Source: an uncultured Bacilli bacterium (GTDB lineage: Bacteria; Bacillota_I; Bacilli_A; RF39; UBA660). Taken from it: 64,000 nucleotides of DNA. The position numbers and the translations under genes are program-made. The stretch covers positions 70,222 to 134,221 of the forward strand of contig CAKOQQ010000005.1 of NCBI GenBank assembly GCA_934101425.1, given 5' to 3'. Positions 7,053 to 15,448 of the stretch are shown piece after piece (within the stretch, counting starts at the first letter, position 1; every line of letters starts with the position of its first letter). Under the pieces are notes generated by a model. The model worked only from the letters and a program-made list of their open reading frames with translations, was not told the DNA's origin and made no database searches.

Positions 7053-8766
7053 TATCTTCAAGCTTTCTAAATGCTACTTTACCAACAGCTGTCATAGGTA
7101 GTTCATCTCTAAATTCATATTCAGTTGGTACAGCGTATCCAGCTAAGTTATTTTTACAATATATTTTTATTTTAGTTCTTACATCAGAAGTATTTTCCAC
7201 ATTATCTTTAAGTACTATTACCGCTTTTGGAGTTTGTCCTTTTGTTTTATGAGGAATACCTATTACAGTAGAAGTTTTAACATATTCACATTTATTTATA
7301 ATTTCTTCAAGTTCAATTGGATATACATTATATCCATTTGTTATAATCATTCTCTTAAGTCTAGATGTATAAAATACTCTACCAGTTTCATCTATATAAC
7401 CTAAATCACCTGTATGAAGCCATATTTTACCATCAGAATGTCTTACTAATGTATTATTTGTTTCATCTTCTTCATTTATATATCCCATCATAACAGTTGG
7501 TCCTGAAATACATAGTTCACCTACTTCACCAGATGGTTTTTCTACATCGCTACCTACTTCAAAACTTCTTATTTCCATATCAGGGTTAGGAATTCCAATT
7601 GTACCATTCTTTGCATCTTCTTCGTCCATAATAGCGGTTGCACATGCAAATCCTGTAGCTTCTGATAATCCATAACCAACCTTTACAACTGCTGAACTAC
7701 CATGTTCGTGCAAGAACTCTTCAAAATTATTTTTTACTTCTTCTGATAAATAGTCTCCACCAACTACTACTACTCCAATATTTTTTAGAGCATTTTTACC
7801 AGGATCGGCATCATTTAATGATAATTTTAATAATGATGGTACTGCTGGATATACAATAGGTTTGTATTTTTTTAATTCTTTATTTATTTTTTTAGTATTT
7901 ATTTTAGGTACAATTATACATGTCATCCCTGCTACTAAACAAGTATGGCAACATAAAGCTAGGCCAAATACATGAAATATTGGAAGTGCAGAAAGTACAC
8001 TACTACCAGGTCTTATATATTCTTTACATACACTTCTTGTTTGAAGAGCCATAGCATTAAAGTTAAGATTAGATATAATAATACCTTTTGGCTTGCCTGT
8101 AGTTCCTCCACTATATATAATAGCGGCTGGATCAGTAGCATTTCTTTTTACTTTTACAATTTCTTTTTTATTCTTTAAAAAATCACTATAAGATAACATA
8201 TTATCTTCTAATTTCAAATTAACATTAGATTTAATATTATATAGTGTTTTTAAAATAGGATTTAAACTAACACTACTTGGTACCATTATAAAATTTTTAA
8301 CATTTATATCTCTAGCTTTTGGCATAGATACATCAGAACAAAATAATGTATCACTATCTCCTTCTTTTAAAGCTCTTTTAATATCTTCAGTAGAAGATAA
8401 TGGGTGTACTATATTAGCAATAGCACCTATTTTATTTATAGCATAAATAAGAGCAAAACTTTCTGGAGTATTAGGTAAACATAATGTTACACATTCATTT
8501 TCTACTATATCTAAACTCATAAGTGATGATGCTATATCATCAATCATTTTCATGAATTCACGAAATGTATATTCAGTATCAAAATATCTTATTGCAATAT
8601 AATTTGGATAATTTGATGCTGTTTCTTTTAATTTATCATATATACTACCTTCAAAGTAGTTTAAATGCCTTGGCATATCTTTATAATATTGTTGCCAAGG
8701 ATATTCATAATTTTCTTTCTTTATAAATTTTACTATTTTATCAATATATTCATTAACTATTCCCAT
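7024..8766 (-). CDS. AMP-forming acyl-CoA ligase (copy 1)
   Basis: A 580-residue adenylate-forming enzyme. The phosphate-binding motif IIYSGGTTGKPKG lies near residues 215-227, the core motif GYGLSEATG near 365, and WLHTGDLGY then LKRMIITNGYNVYPIELE near 450-490; the C-terminal catalytic lysine is in TAVGKVAFRKLE. It should activate a carboxylic acid, probably a fatty acid, to acyl-AMP and then acyl-CoA. Two more paralogues lie at 23.6-27.9 kb. A TetR-family gene is divergent with a perfect palindrome in between, suggesting repression relieved by an acyl-CoA or fatty acid. The substrate cannot be read from sequence. Confidence 0.88.
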   Translation of the reverse strand: MGIVNEYIDKIVKFIKKENYEYPWQQYYKDMPRHLNYFEGSIYDKLKETASNYPNYIAIRYFDTEYTFREFMKMIDDIASSLMSLDIVENECVTLCLPNTPESFALIYAINKIGAIANIVHPLSSTEDIKRALKEGDSDTLFCSDVSMPKARDINVKNFIMVPSSVSLNPILKTLYNIKSNVNLKLEDNMLSYSDFLKNKKEIVKVKRNATDPAAIIYSGGTTGKPKGIIISNLNFNAMALQTRSVCKEYIRPGSSVLSALPIFHVFGLALCCHTCLVAGMTCIIVPKINTKKINKELKKYKPIVYPAVPSLLKLSLNDADPGKNALKNIGVVVVGGDYLSEEVKNNFEEFLHEHGSSAVVKVGYGLSEATGFACATAIMDEEDAKNGTIGIPNPDMEIRSFEVGSDVEKPSGEVGELCISGPTVMMGYINEEDETNNTLVRHSDGKIWLHTGDLGYIDETGRVFYTSRLKRMIITNGYNVYPIELEEIINKCEYVKTSTVIGIPHKTKGQTPKAVIVLKDNVENTSDVRTKIKIYCKNNLAGYAVPTEYEFRDELPMTAVGKVAFRKLEDNGTKKNRNS

Positions 8767-8785
8767 AGGTCTTTCCTTTCAATTT

Positions 8786-8813
8786 ATTATATGTTACAAT
8801 TGTAACATATAAT
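8786..8813. promoter_or_regulatory. 28-bp perfect palindrome, likely TetR operator
   Basis: A perfect inverted repeat centred between 8799 and 8800, with core ATGTTACAATTGTAACAT. It lies in the short gap between the divergent acyl-CoA ligase and TetR genes. A further half-site ATGTTACA overlaps 8842-8849. Size and position are as expected for a TetR-dimer operator controlling both genes. Confidence 0.75.
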
Positions 8814-8865
8814 TCAATTATTATATAGTCATATTTATTATATGTTACAAAAAGAGGTGTTTTGT

Positions 8866-9393
8866 TTGAAACGTTCAGATGTTATATTTAATAAAAATTG
8901 TATGGCAGTAGCTTTCTTAGAATTGCTAAATGAAAAAGATTTTAAATTAATAACGATTAGTGAAATAGCTAAAAAAGCTGGAGTATCTAGAATGGTTTAT
9001 TATAGAAATTATACTTGTAAAGAAGATATATTAGCGGATCATCTAACTTATTTGATTGAAGAATACAAGAAATCAAGAGTTACTGAAGATTATAAAAAGT
9101 ATGATAGAATTTTAAACGCCATGAATTTCTTTAAAAATGCTAAGGATTTTATTATAATAATAGAAAAATCTAATTTATCTATGATTATACAAGATAAGAT
9201 AAATGAATATATGAAATCATTTTATCCTGAAATTAATTTCTATAGCATTGATAAATATAAGTTATATATATTTAGTGGTGCTATTTATAATGTGGCTAGA
9301 ACATGGATTTTATCAGGACTCAAAGAAAGTCCTGAAGAAATTGCTAATATATTTGTTAGAACAATTTATGATAAAACAGTTCTTGATAAATAA
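8866..9393 (+). CDS. TetR family transcriptional regulator
   Basis: About 175 residues. The N-terminal helix-turn-helix is clear: LITISEIAKKAGVSRMVYYRNYTCKEDIL, the TetR signature, though with Met-Val-Tyr-Tyr-Arg where the usual motif ends in Tyr-x-His-Phe. The C-terminal domain is helical and unassigned. TTG at 8866 is chosen because GAGGTG lies seven bases before it; the upstream in-frame ATG at 8842 falls within an operator half-site and lacks a ribosome site. It likely represses itself and the divergent acyl-CoA ligase. Confidence 0.82.
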   Translation: MKRSDVIFNKNCMAVAFLELLNEKDFKLITISEIAKKAGVSRMVYYRNYTCKEDILADHLTYLIEEYKKSRVTEDYKKYDRILNAMNFFKNAKDFIIIIEKSNLSMIIQDKINEYMKSFYPEINFYSIDKYKLYIFSGAIYNVARTWILSGLKESPEEIANIFVRTIYDKTVLDK

Positions 9394-9419
9394 AAAACTT
9401 GGATTTCCAAGTTTTTTTT
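9392..9419. terminator. bidirectional terminator between tetR-type gene and ftsZ
   Basis: AAAAACTTGGA/TCCAAGTTTTT stem with a two-base loop, flanked by A and T runs so it can work both ways for the converging genes. Confidence 0.85.
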
Positions 9420-10470
9420 AGAAATTCCTTTTTCTTAAAAAGTCAGGAACATCATTATCATCATCATTATCTTCTAATCCTAACATATTATCATTTACAT
9501 AAGAATGGTATAATGGTTCACTTTTATCTTCGAAACCTGTAGCAATTACTGTAACAATAATTTCGTCCTTTAAGTTTTCATTGATTACTGCACCAAATAT
9601 AGTATTTATATCTGTATTAGCAGATTGTCTTACTACTTCGGCAGCTTCTTCTACTTCAAATAATGTTAAGTTAGTACCGCCAGTTACATTTATAATAGCA
9701 TCAGTAGCTCCATCTATACTAGTTTCAAGAAGTGGACTAGATACAGCTTGTTTAGCAGCTTCAGTTGCTCTTCCTTCTCCAACACCAATACCAATACCAA
9801 TTAAAGCATTACCTCTATTTTCCATAACAGCTTTAACATCGGCAAAGTCTAGGTTAATTAATCCTGCTACAGCAATTAAGTCTGAAATAGATTGTACACC
9901 TCTTCTAAGTACATTATCTACTTCTTTAAATGATTCAACAAGTGGTGTTGTCTTATCAATAATTTCTCTTAAACGATCATTTGGAATAACGATTAAAGTA
10001 TCTACATGAGCTTTTAATTCATCAAGACCTTGAATAGCTTGATTCATTCTCTTTTTACCTTCAAAACTAAATGGTTTAGTTACAATACCAACTGTAAGCG
10101 CTCCCATATCTTGAGCTATGTTAGCAATAACTGGAGCAGCACCTGTACCAGTTCCTCCACCCATACCACAAGTTACGAATACCATATCAGCACCTTCTAA
10201 AGCTTCTTCGATTTCCGCTTTACTTTCAAGTGCTGCTTCTTTACCTATTTGAGGGTTTGATCCAGCTCCAAGACCACTAGTAAGTTCTTTACCTATTTGA
10301 ATTTTTTTAGAAGCTTTAGATTTATCTAATACTTGTAAATCTGTATTTGCAACTATAAATTCTACTCCTTTTAGTCCTGATTCAATCATTCTATTGACAG
10401 CGTTATTACCACCGCCACCAACACCTATTACTTTAATCTTTGCTAATTGATCCATCTCTAATCCAAACAT
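9418..10470 (-). CDS. ftsZ: cell division protein FtsZ
   Basis: A 350-residue tubulin homologue that forms the division ring. The GTP-binding loop GGGTGTG is at residues 104-110; VGGGGNNAVNRM near 17-28 and the T7 loop NLDFADVKAVM are present. The C-terminal linker is short and acidic and ends in the conserved tail VPDFLRKRNF that binds FtsA and SepF. The start has AGGAGGAAA upstream. It lies 11 bases after ftsA. Confidence 0.98.
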   Translation of the reverse strand: MFGLEMDQLAKIKVIGVGGGGNNAVNRMIESGLKGVEFIVANTDLQVLDKSKASKKIQIGKELTSGLGAGSNPQIGKEAALESKAEIEEALEGADMVFVTCGMGGGTGTGAAPVIANIAQDMGALTVGIVTKPFSFEGKKRMNQAIQGLDELKAHVDTLIVIPNDRLREIIDKTTPLVESFKEVDNVLRRGVQSISDLIAVAGLINLDFADVKAVMENRGNALIGIGIGVGEGRATEAAKQAVSSPLLETSIDGATDAIINVTGGTNLTLFEVEEAAEVVRQSANTDINTIFGAVINENLKDEIIVTVIATGFEDKSEPLYHSYVNDNMLGLEDNDDDNDVPDFLRKRNF

Positions 10471-10481
10471 TATATTTCCTC

Positions 10482-11723
10482 CTATTCACCGAAAAAGTAT
10501 CCAAAAACTTTTCCAAGCATTGATTCATTTGTCATTTGTTTATTCTTTTTTACTGATACTAATTCGTCTGCATCAGATTCACTAAACATAGAATATTTTT
10601 TTTCTCTTAGTTTTAGTTTAGTTATATAGTAAACAATATTTCCAACAGATGATGAATATTTATTATTTCTAATACCTATCATTTTTAAATCTGTTATTCT
10701 AGCCATTTTAGTAAATACTTCATCGGCTAAATATTGTAAATCTTGTAAATTACTTGTTCCACCAGTTATTATTATATACTGAAGTTCTTTATTTGTTAAG
10801 ATATTTAACTCTTTTTTTGCTAATTTTAGTATTTCTTCTGTTCTTCTTTCTACAAGTTCAGAAATTTCAAATTGATTAATTTTTATTTTTTCATCATATG
10901 TAGTATCTACTTCACATATCTCAGATACATTAGCATGTCTTTTATATGCAAGTGCAAACTTTTCTTTTAACTTTCTAGCATTCTTTAAATCTACTTTATA
11001 TACATATGAAATATCATTATCAATTGCACTACCACCTATAGCAATAATAGATGATTTAACGATTACAGCTTTATTATAAATTGAAACAGTTGTTGTATCT
11101 GCACCAATATTTATAATTGCTCCAAGCTTACTTTCATTATCTTTATTCTTAAATGAGAACATATCACCTATAGAATTTAGACTTATATCAACTACTTCTA
11201 TACCATTTGATTCTAATAATTTAAGTACTGAATAAACATTCTTTCTTGGTGTTGAAGCTATTATAGCTCTTACGCCAAGAACCTCACCTTTCATATTTAT
11301 TGGTGAATTACTAGTTACTTTATCATCTACTTTAAAATCAATTGGTAATATAGCAACCGTTTCTTTTCCATTATTAACATTTAATGTAGTTGCAGATATA
11401 ACTTGTGAAATATCATTAGAAGTAATTATGTGTTCTTCATTATCAATTTTTATTTCACTTTTTACAAAATTAAAATCTGCAAAATAAGTTGGAACTGATA
11501 CTAATGCTTTTTTTATTTTAACGCCTAACATTGATTCTATTTCATTTAAGGCTTCTTTAAGTGAAGCTGATGCTTCATTAACATTAGTAATAAGTCCTCT
11601 TTTAATTCCTTTTGATTTAGTTGATGTACATGCTAACACATTTAATCTACCAGAATATAATTCACATACAATTATTTTTATAGTATCTGAACCAATATCT
11701 ATACTCGTATATATATGTCTCAC
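10482..11723 (-). CDS. ftsA: cell division protein FtsA
   Basis: A 413-residue actin-like ATPase that anchors FtsZ to the membrane. YTSIDIGSDTIKI is the phosphate-1 motif, IINIGADTTTVSIY the phosphate-2 motif and IIITGGTSNLQDL the adenosine motif; the 1C (SHS2) insertion lies near residues 85-165. The last residues SMLGKVFGYFFGE form the amphipathic membrane-targeting helix. Start is GTG at 11723 with AGGTGAT upstream. FtsZ follows in the same operon. Confidence 0.96.
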   Translation of the reverse strand: MRHIYTSIDIGSDTIKIIVCELYSGRLNVLACTSTKSKGIKRGLITNVNEASASLKEALNEIESMLGVKIKKALVSVPTYFADFNFVKSEIKIDNEEHIITSNDISQVISATTLNVNNGKETVAILPIDFKVDDKVTSNSPINMKGEVLGVRAIIASTPRKNVYSVLKLLESNGIEVVDISLNSIGDMFSFKNKDNESKLGAIINIGADTTTVSIYNKAVIVKSSIIAIGGSAIDNDISYVYKVDLKNARKLKEKFALAYKRHANVSEICEVDTTYDEKIKINQFEISELVERRTEEILKLAKKELNILTNKELQYIIITGGTSNLQDLQYLADEVFTKMARITDLKMIGIRNNKYSSSVGNIVYYITKLKLREKKYSMFSESDADELVSVKKNKQMTNESMLGKVFGYFFGE

Positions 11724-11762
11724 ATAATCACCTACAATCTATAAGTATTATACTATAAAAGG

Positions 11763-11798
11763 AAAAAAAAGAAAAGTATTTTATCACTTTTCTTTTTT
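11763..11798 (-). terminator. terminator between divIB and ftsA
   Basis: A stem of A/T-rich arms AAAAGAAAAGT/ACTTTTCTTTT with an eight-base loop and a T run on the minus strand. It implies ftsA-ftsZ has its own promoter or depends on read-through. Confidence 0.7.
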
Positions 11799-11867
11799 TA
11801 TAATATTAAATAAAATATTTTTTATTTATAACTTTATCTTTTAAAAGATGATATCCTAGCTAGTTTA

Positions 11868-12539
11868 CTATTTATAAGATTCCAAATAATTACCATAGTC
11901 TAAATTAAGTATTCCCTTTTTACCATCAAATTTTTTAAGCATTGCTGGATATGAATTTAATTTTTTAAAACTATTTCCTGTTAAAGTTAAATATACATAA
12001 TTACCATCATTCATAGTTAATAAAAATTTATATTCATCTCCATCTTTAGGATCATACTCTATTTCTGATATTCTTTCTAATATATCAATATCTAACATAT
12101 TCATAGATTTAATAAAATTATCTATTATAGTATCTGGTATATAGTTTAAAAGTGTTGGTACATGATATATATTATCAGTTTCTGCTTTATCACTAAGGAC
12201 TGTTTTATTAGTATTTTTGTTATAGTATAATGGCCTATTTTCTTTTACTTCTATATATACTTTTCTAAATTTTTTAGTTACTTTAGCGTCTAATATATAT
12301 ATACTATTTTCTAAATTAGAACTTATCTTTTTACTACTATTTTTTAGGTTACTAGGGTAATCTTCTAGTCCTGCTAAACTAATTATTTCATAGTCTTTTA
12401 AATAATAATTACCACTTATATATATATTAGTTATTCTTCTATCTAATATATAATTTACTAAATAAAAAAGAAGATATAACAGTAATAATATTATAAGTAT
12501 TCCAGTAAATCTGATTCTTACCTTTTTCTTCTTTTTCAT
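11868..12539 (-). CDS. divIB: cell division protein FtsQ/DivIB
   Basis: A 223-residue bitopic protein: basic cytoplasmic start (MKKKKKVRIRF), one membrane helix at about residues 12-30, then a POTRA domain beginning ITNIYISGNYYLKDYEIISLAGL and a beta domain with VYIEVKENRPLYYNK. It belongs to the divisome FtsQ-L-B complex. It follows murB by seven bases, the murG-murB-divIB order common in Bacilli. It is at the short end of the family. Confidence 0.9.
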   Translation of the reverse strand: MKKKKKVRIRFTGILIILLLLYLLFYLVNYILDRRITNIYISGNYYLKDYEIISLAGLEDYPSNLKNSSKKISSNLENSIYILDAKVTKKFRKVYIEVKENRPLYYNKNTNKTVLSDKAETDNIYHVPTLLNYIPDTIIDNFIKSMNMLDIDILERISEIEYDPKDGDEYKFLLTMNDGNYVYLTLTGNSFKKLNSYPAMLKKFDGKKGILNLDYGNYLESYK

Positions 12540-12546
12540 ATCTCAC

Positions 12547-13440
12547 CTATTCTACAAATTCTTGTTCAACTTTTAAATCAACATTATATTCTTCTTTTAC
12601 TTTTTCTTTTATTTCCAAAATTAGAGCTTTTATATCGTCACCACTAGCGTTACCAACGTTTACTATGAAGTTAGCGTGTTTTAAACTAACCATAGCATCA
12701 CCTTTTCTTTTACCTTTATAACCAATATCTTCTATTAGTTTTCCAGCGTACATTCCTTCTGGGTTTCTAAATACGCTTCCTGCTGATGGATATTCAAGTG
12801 GTTGACTTTGAATTCTTCTTTCTTTTCTATCTCTTATTACTTCTAGTATAGTCTCTTTTTTACCATGTCTTAATAATAATGTTGCTTCTAGGCAAACATA
12901 ATCTCTATTTTTTTGTAAAAAAGAAGATCTATAATGGAAATCCATTTCTTTATTAGTTAAAGTCTTTATTTCATAACTAGGAGTAAGAACTTTTACCTTT
13001 TGAACAAAGTATCCCATATCACTATTATAAGCTCCTGCATTCATGAATACTGCTCCACCTATTGTACCAGGTATACCTGATGCAAATTCAAGTCCAGTAA
13101 GTGATAGATTAGCAGTTTTAATAGCTAGTTTAATTAAATTATACCCAGCACCTACTACTATTTTATTACCTGTTATTTCAAGTTTATCTAATTTATCTAA
13201 CTTAATAAGTACACCATCATATAATGAATCACTAAATATTAAATTAGAGCCATTACCTAATATTTTATGTTTAATATTATTTTCTTTTAAATATTTTAAA
13301 AGTACTATTAGTTTATCAACATCTTTTGGAATAACTAGGCATGTAGCTATACCACCAGCATGATAAGTAGTATACTTTTTAATATTAACATTAGTAAGTA
13401 CTTCTCCTACTTTCAATTTTTTAATTTCTTTTATATCCAT
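12547..13440 (-). CDS. murB: UDP-N-acetylenolpyruvoylglucosamine reductase
   Basis: A 297-residue FAD enzyme making UDP-MurNAc. FAD-binding features are LGNGSNLIFSD and GLEFASGIPGTIGGAVFMNAGAY; the catalytic serine is in YPSAGSVFRNPEG, and SLKHANFIVN follows. Type IIb size, as in Bacillus. Stop and start signals with murG are one base apart, and divIB follows. Confidence 0.97.
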   Translation of the reverse strand: MDIKEIKKLKVGEVLTNVNIKKYTTYHAGGIATCLVIPKDVDKLIVLLKYLKENNIKHKILGNGSNLIFSDSLYDGVLIKLDKLDKLEITGNKIVVGAGYNLIKLAIKTANLSLTGLEFASGIPGTIGGAVFMNAGAYNSDMGYFVQKVKVLTPSYEIKTLTNKEMDFHYRSSFLQKNRDYVCLEATLLLRHGKKETILEVIRDRKERRIQSQPLEYPSAGSVFRNPEGMYAGKLIEDIGYKGKRKGDAMVSLKHANFIVNVGNASGDDIKALILEIKEKVKEEYNVDLKVEQEFVE

Positions 13441-13441
13441 A

Positions 13442-14515
13442 TTATTTCCTATCTACTAACTTTTTAATGTTATTATAAATTTTGTCTCCACTATTACTTA
13501 TAAATAGTTTTTTTAAATTATTTTTATATATATCACTATTTTCAAGCATCTCATCTATTTTCCTTACTAATATATCACCATTTAAATCTTTTTCTTCTAT
13601 TAACATAGCGGACCCACGATTAACTAAATCCATAGCATTTTTATATTGATGATTATTAGCTACATAAGGGCTTGGTATAAGTATACTAGGAGTATTAAGT
13701 GCTATTATTTCACTTAAAGTAGATGCACCAGCTCTTGATACTATAACATCAGTCTTTTTTAAAACTCTTGTCATTTTATCTATATAAGGTACTACATGTA
13801 CATTACTTGGAAATTCATTTTTAGATACTTCTTCATAATCTTTTTTACCAGTTACAAATAATATTTCATAATCTTTCTTATTAAATAAACCCATTGTCTT
13901 TACTAAGAAATCATTAATTTTGGATGCTCCTAAAGATCCCATTACTATTAGTACTAATTTTTTACTAGGATCTAAATTAAAATCTCTTTTATCAATTGCT
14001 AGAGCGTTTAATGCATCAGTACTGCATGGATTACCAGTAAATACTGTTTTATATTCATCAAAATATTTTATTGAAGAAGAAAAAGATACCATAATTAAAT
14101 CTGCTCTTTTAGCTAAAAATTCGTTAGAAGCTCCAGGTACGCTATTTTGTTCATGAATAACAGTTTTATATCCAAGTTTATTAGCGGCTAATATAACAGG
14201 TACGGTTACATATCCACCAACACCTATTACAACATCTGGATTAAATTCTTTTATAATCTTTTTACATTTTCTATAACTTTTAAATAAGCAATTAATTGTT
14301 TTAAAATTTTTTAATATATTTTTTCTATTAAAACCATATATTTCAATACTTTGAAATGGAATATTATTTTTAGGTACTATTTCTTTCTCCATTCTATTAT
14401 GAGTACCTATATATAAGAATTCGCTATCAGGTTCCATACTTTTTATTTTGTTTATTATTGCAAGTGCAGGATAAATATGCCCGCCTGTACCACCAGCACT
14501 TATGATTACTTTCAT
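13442..14515 (-). CDS. murG: lipid II synthase (GlcNAc transferase MurG)
   Basis: A 357-residue GT28 glycosyltransferase converting lipid I to lipid II on the inner membrane face. The Gly-rich loop SAGGTGGHIYPALAI opens the protein; GVGGYVTVP, HEQNSVPG, and the donor-binding ISRAGASTLSEI region near residue 260 are all present. Normal length. It heads the murG-murB-divIB block with GGAGTGAT before the start. Confidence 0.97.
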   Translation of the reverse strand: MKVIISAGGTGGHIYPALAIINKIKSMEPDSEFLYIGTHNRMEKEIVPKNNIPFQSIEIYGFNRKNILKNFKTINCLFKSYRKCKKIIKEFNPDVVIGVGGYVTVPVILAANKLGYKTVIHEQNSVPGASNEFLAKRADLIMVSFSSSIKYFDEYKTVFTGNPCSTDALNALAIDKRDFNLDPSKKLVLIVMGSLGASKINDFLVKTMGLFNKKDYEILFVTGKKDYEEVSKNEFPSNVHVVPYIDKMTRVLKKTDVIVSRAGASTLSEIIALNTPSILIPSPYVANNHQYKNAMDLVNRGSAMLIEEKDLNGDILVRKIDEMLENSDIYKNNLKKLFISNSGDKIYNNIKKLVDRK

Positions 14516-14562
14516 CTAATCACTCCTATCATCATTATACCATAATTATATTCTTATACAAT

Positions 14563-14589
14563 TAAAAAAAGACACTTTTGTGTCTTTTA
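14563..14589 (-). terminator. terminator after uppP
   Basis: AAAAGACAC/GTGTCTTTT stem with a four-base loop, followed by T on the minus strand. It overlaps the uppP stop codon. Confidence 0.8.
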
Positions 14590-15399
14590 TAAGAATAGAA
14601 TTACTAATGTGCCAACTATTGCACAATAGATTGAAAAGTAAATAAGTTTACCTTCCTTTACAATTTTACTAAACCATTTTACAGTAAGTAATGTAAAGAT
14701 AAATGCCATAATAGTACCAACTATATAGTAGATAAGTAACGTATTAGTTATAGTACTATCAAGTAAATCTTTTACTCCAAGAATCATCGTTGCACAAGAA
14801 ATTGGTATATAAAGCATAAAGGAAAATTTAAATGCTTCTTCTCTTTTTAAATCTCTAAACATACCACCAATAAGTGTTGCACCACTTCTACTAATACCAG
14901 GAATAAGTGCTACTACTTGAAATAGTCCAACTATAATAGCATCTTTAAGATTCATTGTATCACTTGTTTTTTTACCATTAAATTTTCTAACTATAAATAA
15001 GAATATAGCTGTTATTATAAGCATAACACCAAGGAATTTAATATTTTCTTCTAACATATCAAATATACCTAGTTTACTTACAATAAGTCCCATAATACCA
15101 GCCGGTATGGTTGCAATTACTATATACATACAATAATTAAAATCAGACTTATATTTATTATCTTTTGTTTTTAAATATGTAAAAAATGATTTAATAAGTT
15201 TAATTATATCTTTTCTAAACATTATTAAAATGGCAATTAAACTACCAAAATTTGATATGATAGCAAATAATGATGTATCAATATCTATAGTCATTTTTTT
15301 CTCTAATAATGTTTTAAAAATATAAATGTGTCCACTTGATGAAACCGGTATTGGTTCAAGTAATCCTTGTATAATTCCAAGTATAATTGCTACTAACAT
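14587..15399 (-). CDS. uppP: undecaprenyl-diphosphatase
   Basis: A 270-residue polytopic enzyme of the UppP/BacA family that recycles the wall lipid carrier and gives bacitracin tolerance. Both signature motifs are present: the Glu-rich GLLEPIPVSSSGH near residues 12-24 and PGISRSGATLIGG near residue 168. It carries about eight membrane segments. It stands alone between terminators, next to the peptide-defence ABC module. Confidence 0.96.
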   Translation of the reverse strand: MLVAIILGIIQGLLEPIPVSSSGHIYIFKTLLEKKMTIDIDTSLFAIISNFGSLIAILIMFRKDIIKLIKSFFTYLKTKDNKYKSDFNYCMYIVIATIPAGIMGLIVSKLGIFDMLEENIKFLGVMLIITAIFLFIVRKFNGKKTSDTMNLKDAIIVGLFQVVALIPGISRSGATLIGGMFRDLKREEAFKFSFMLYIPISCATMILGVKDLLDSTITNTLLIYYIVGTIMAFIFTLLTVKWFSKIVKEGKLIYFSIYCAIVGTLVILFL

Positions 15400-15448
15400 A
15401 ATATCACCTAATAAATTATATCATATATTTAATAGTATATTCTAAAAA

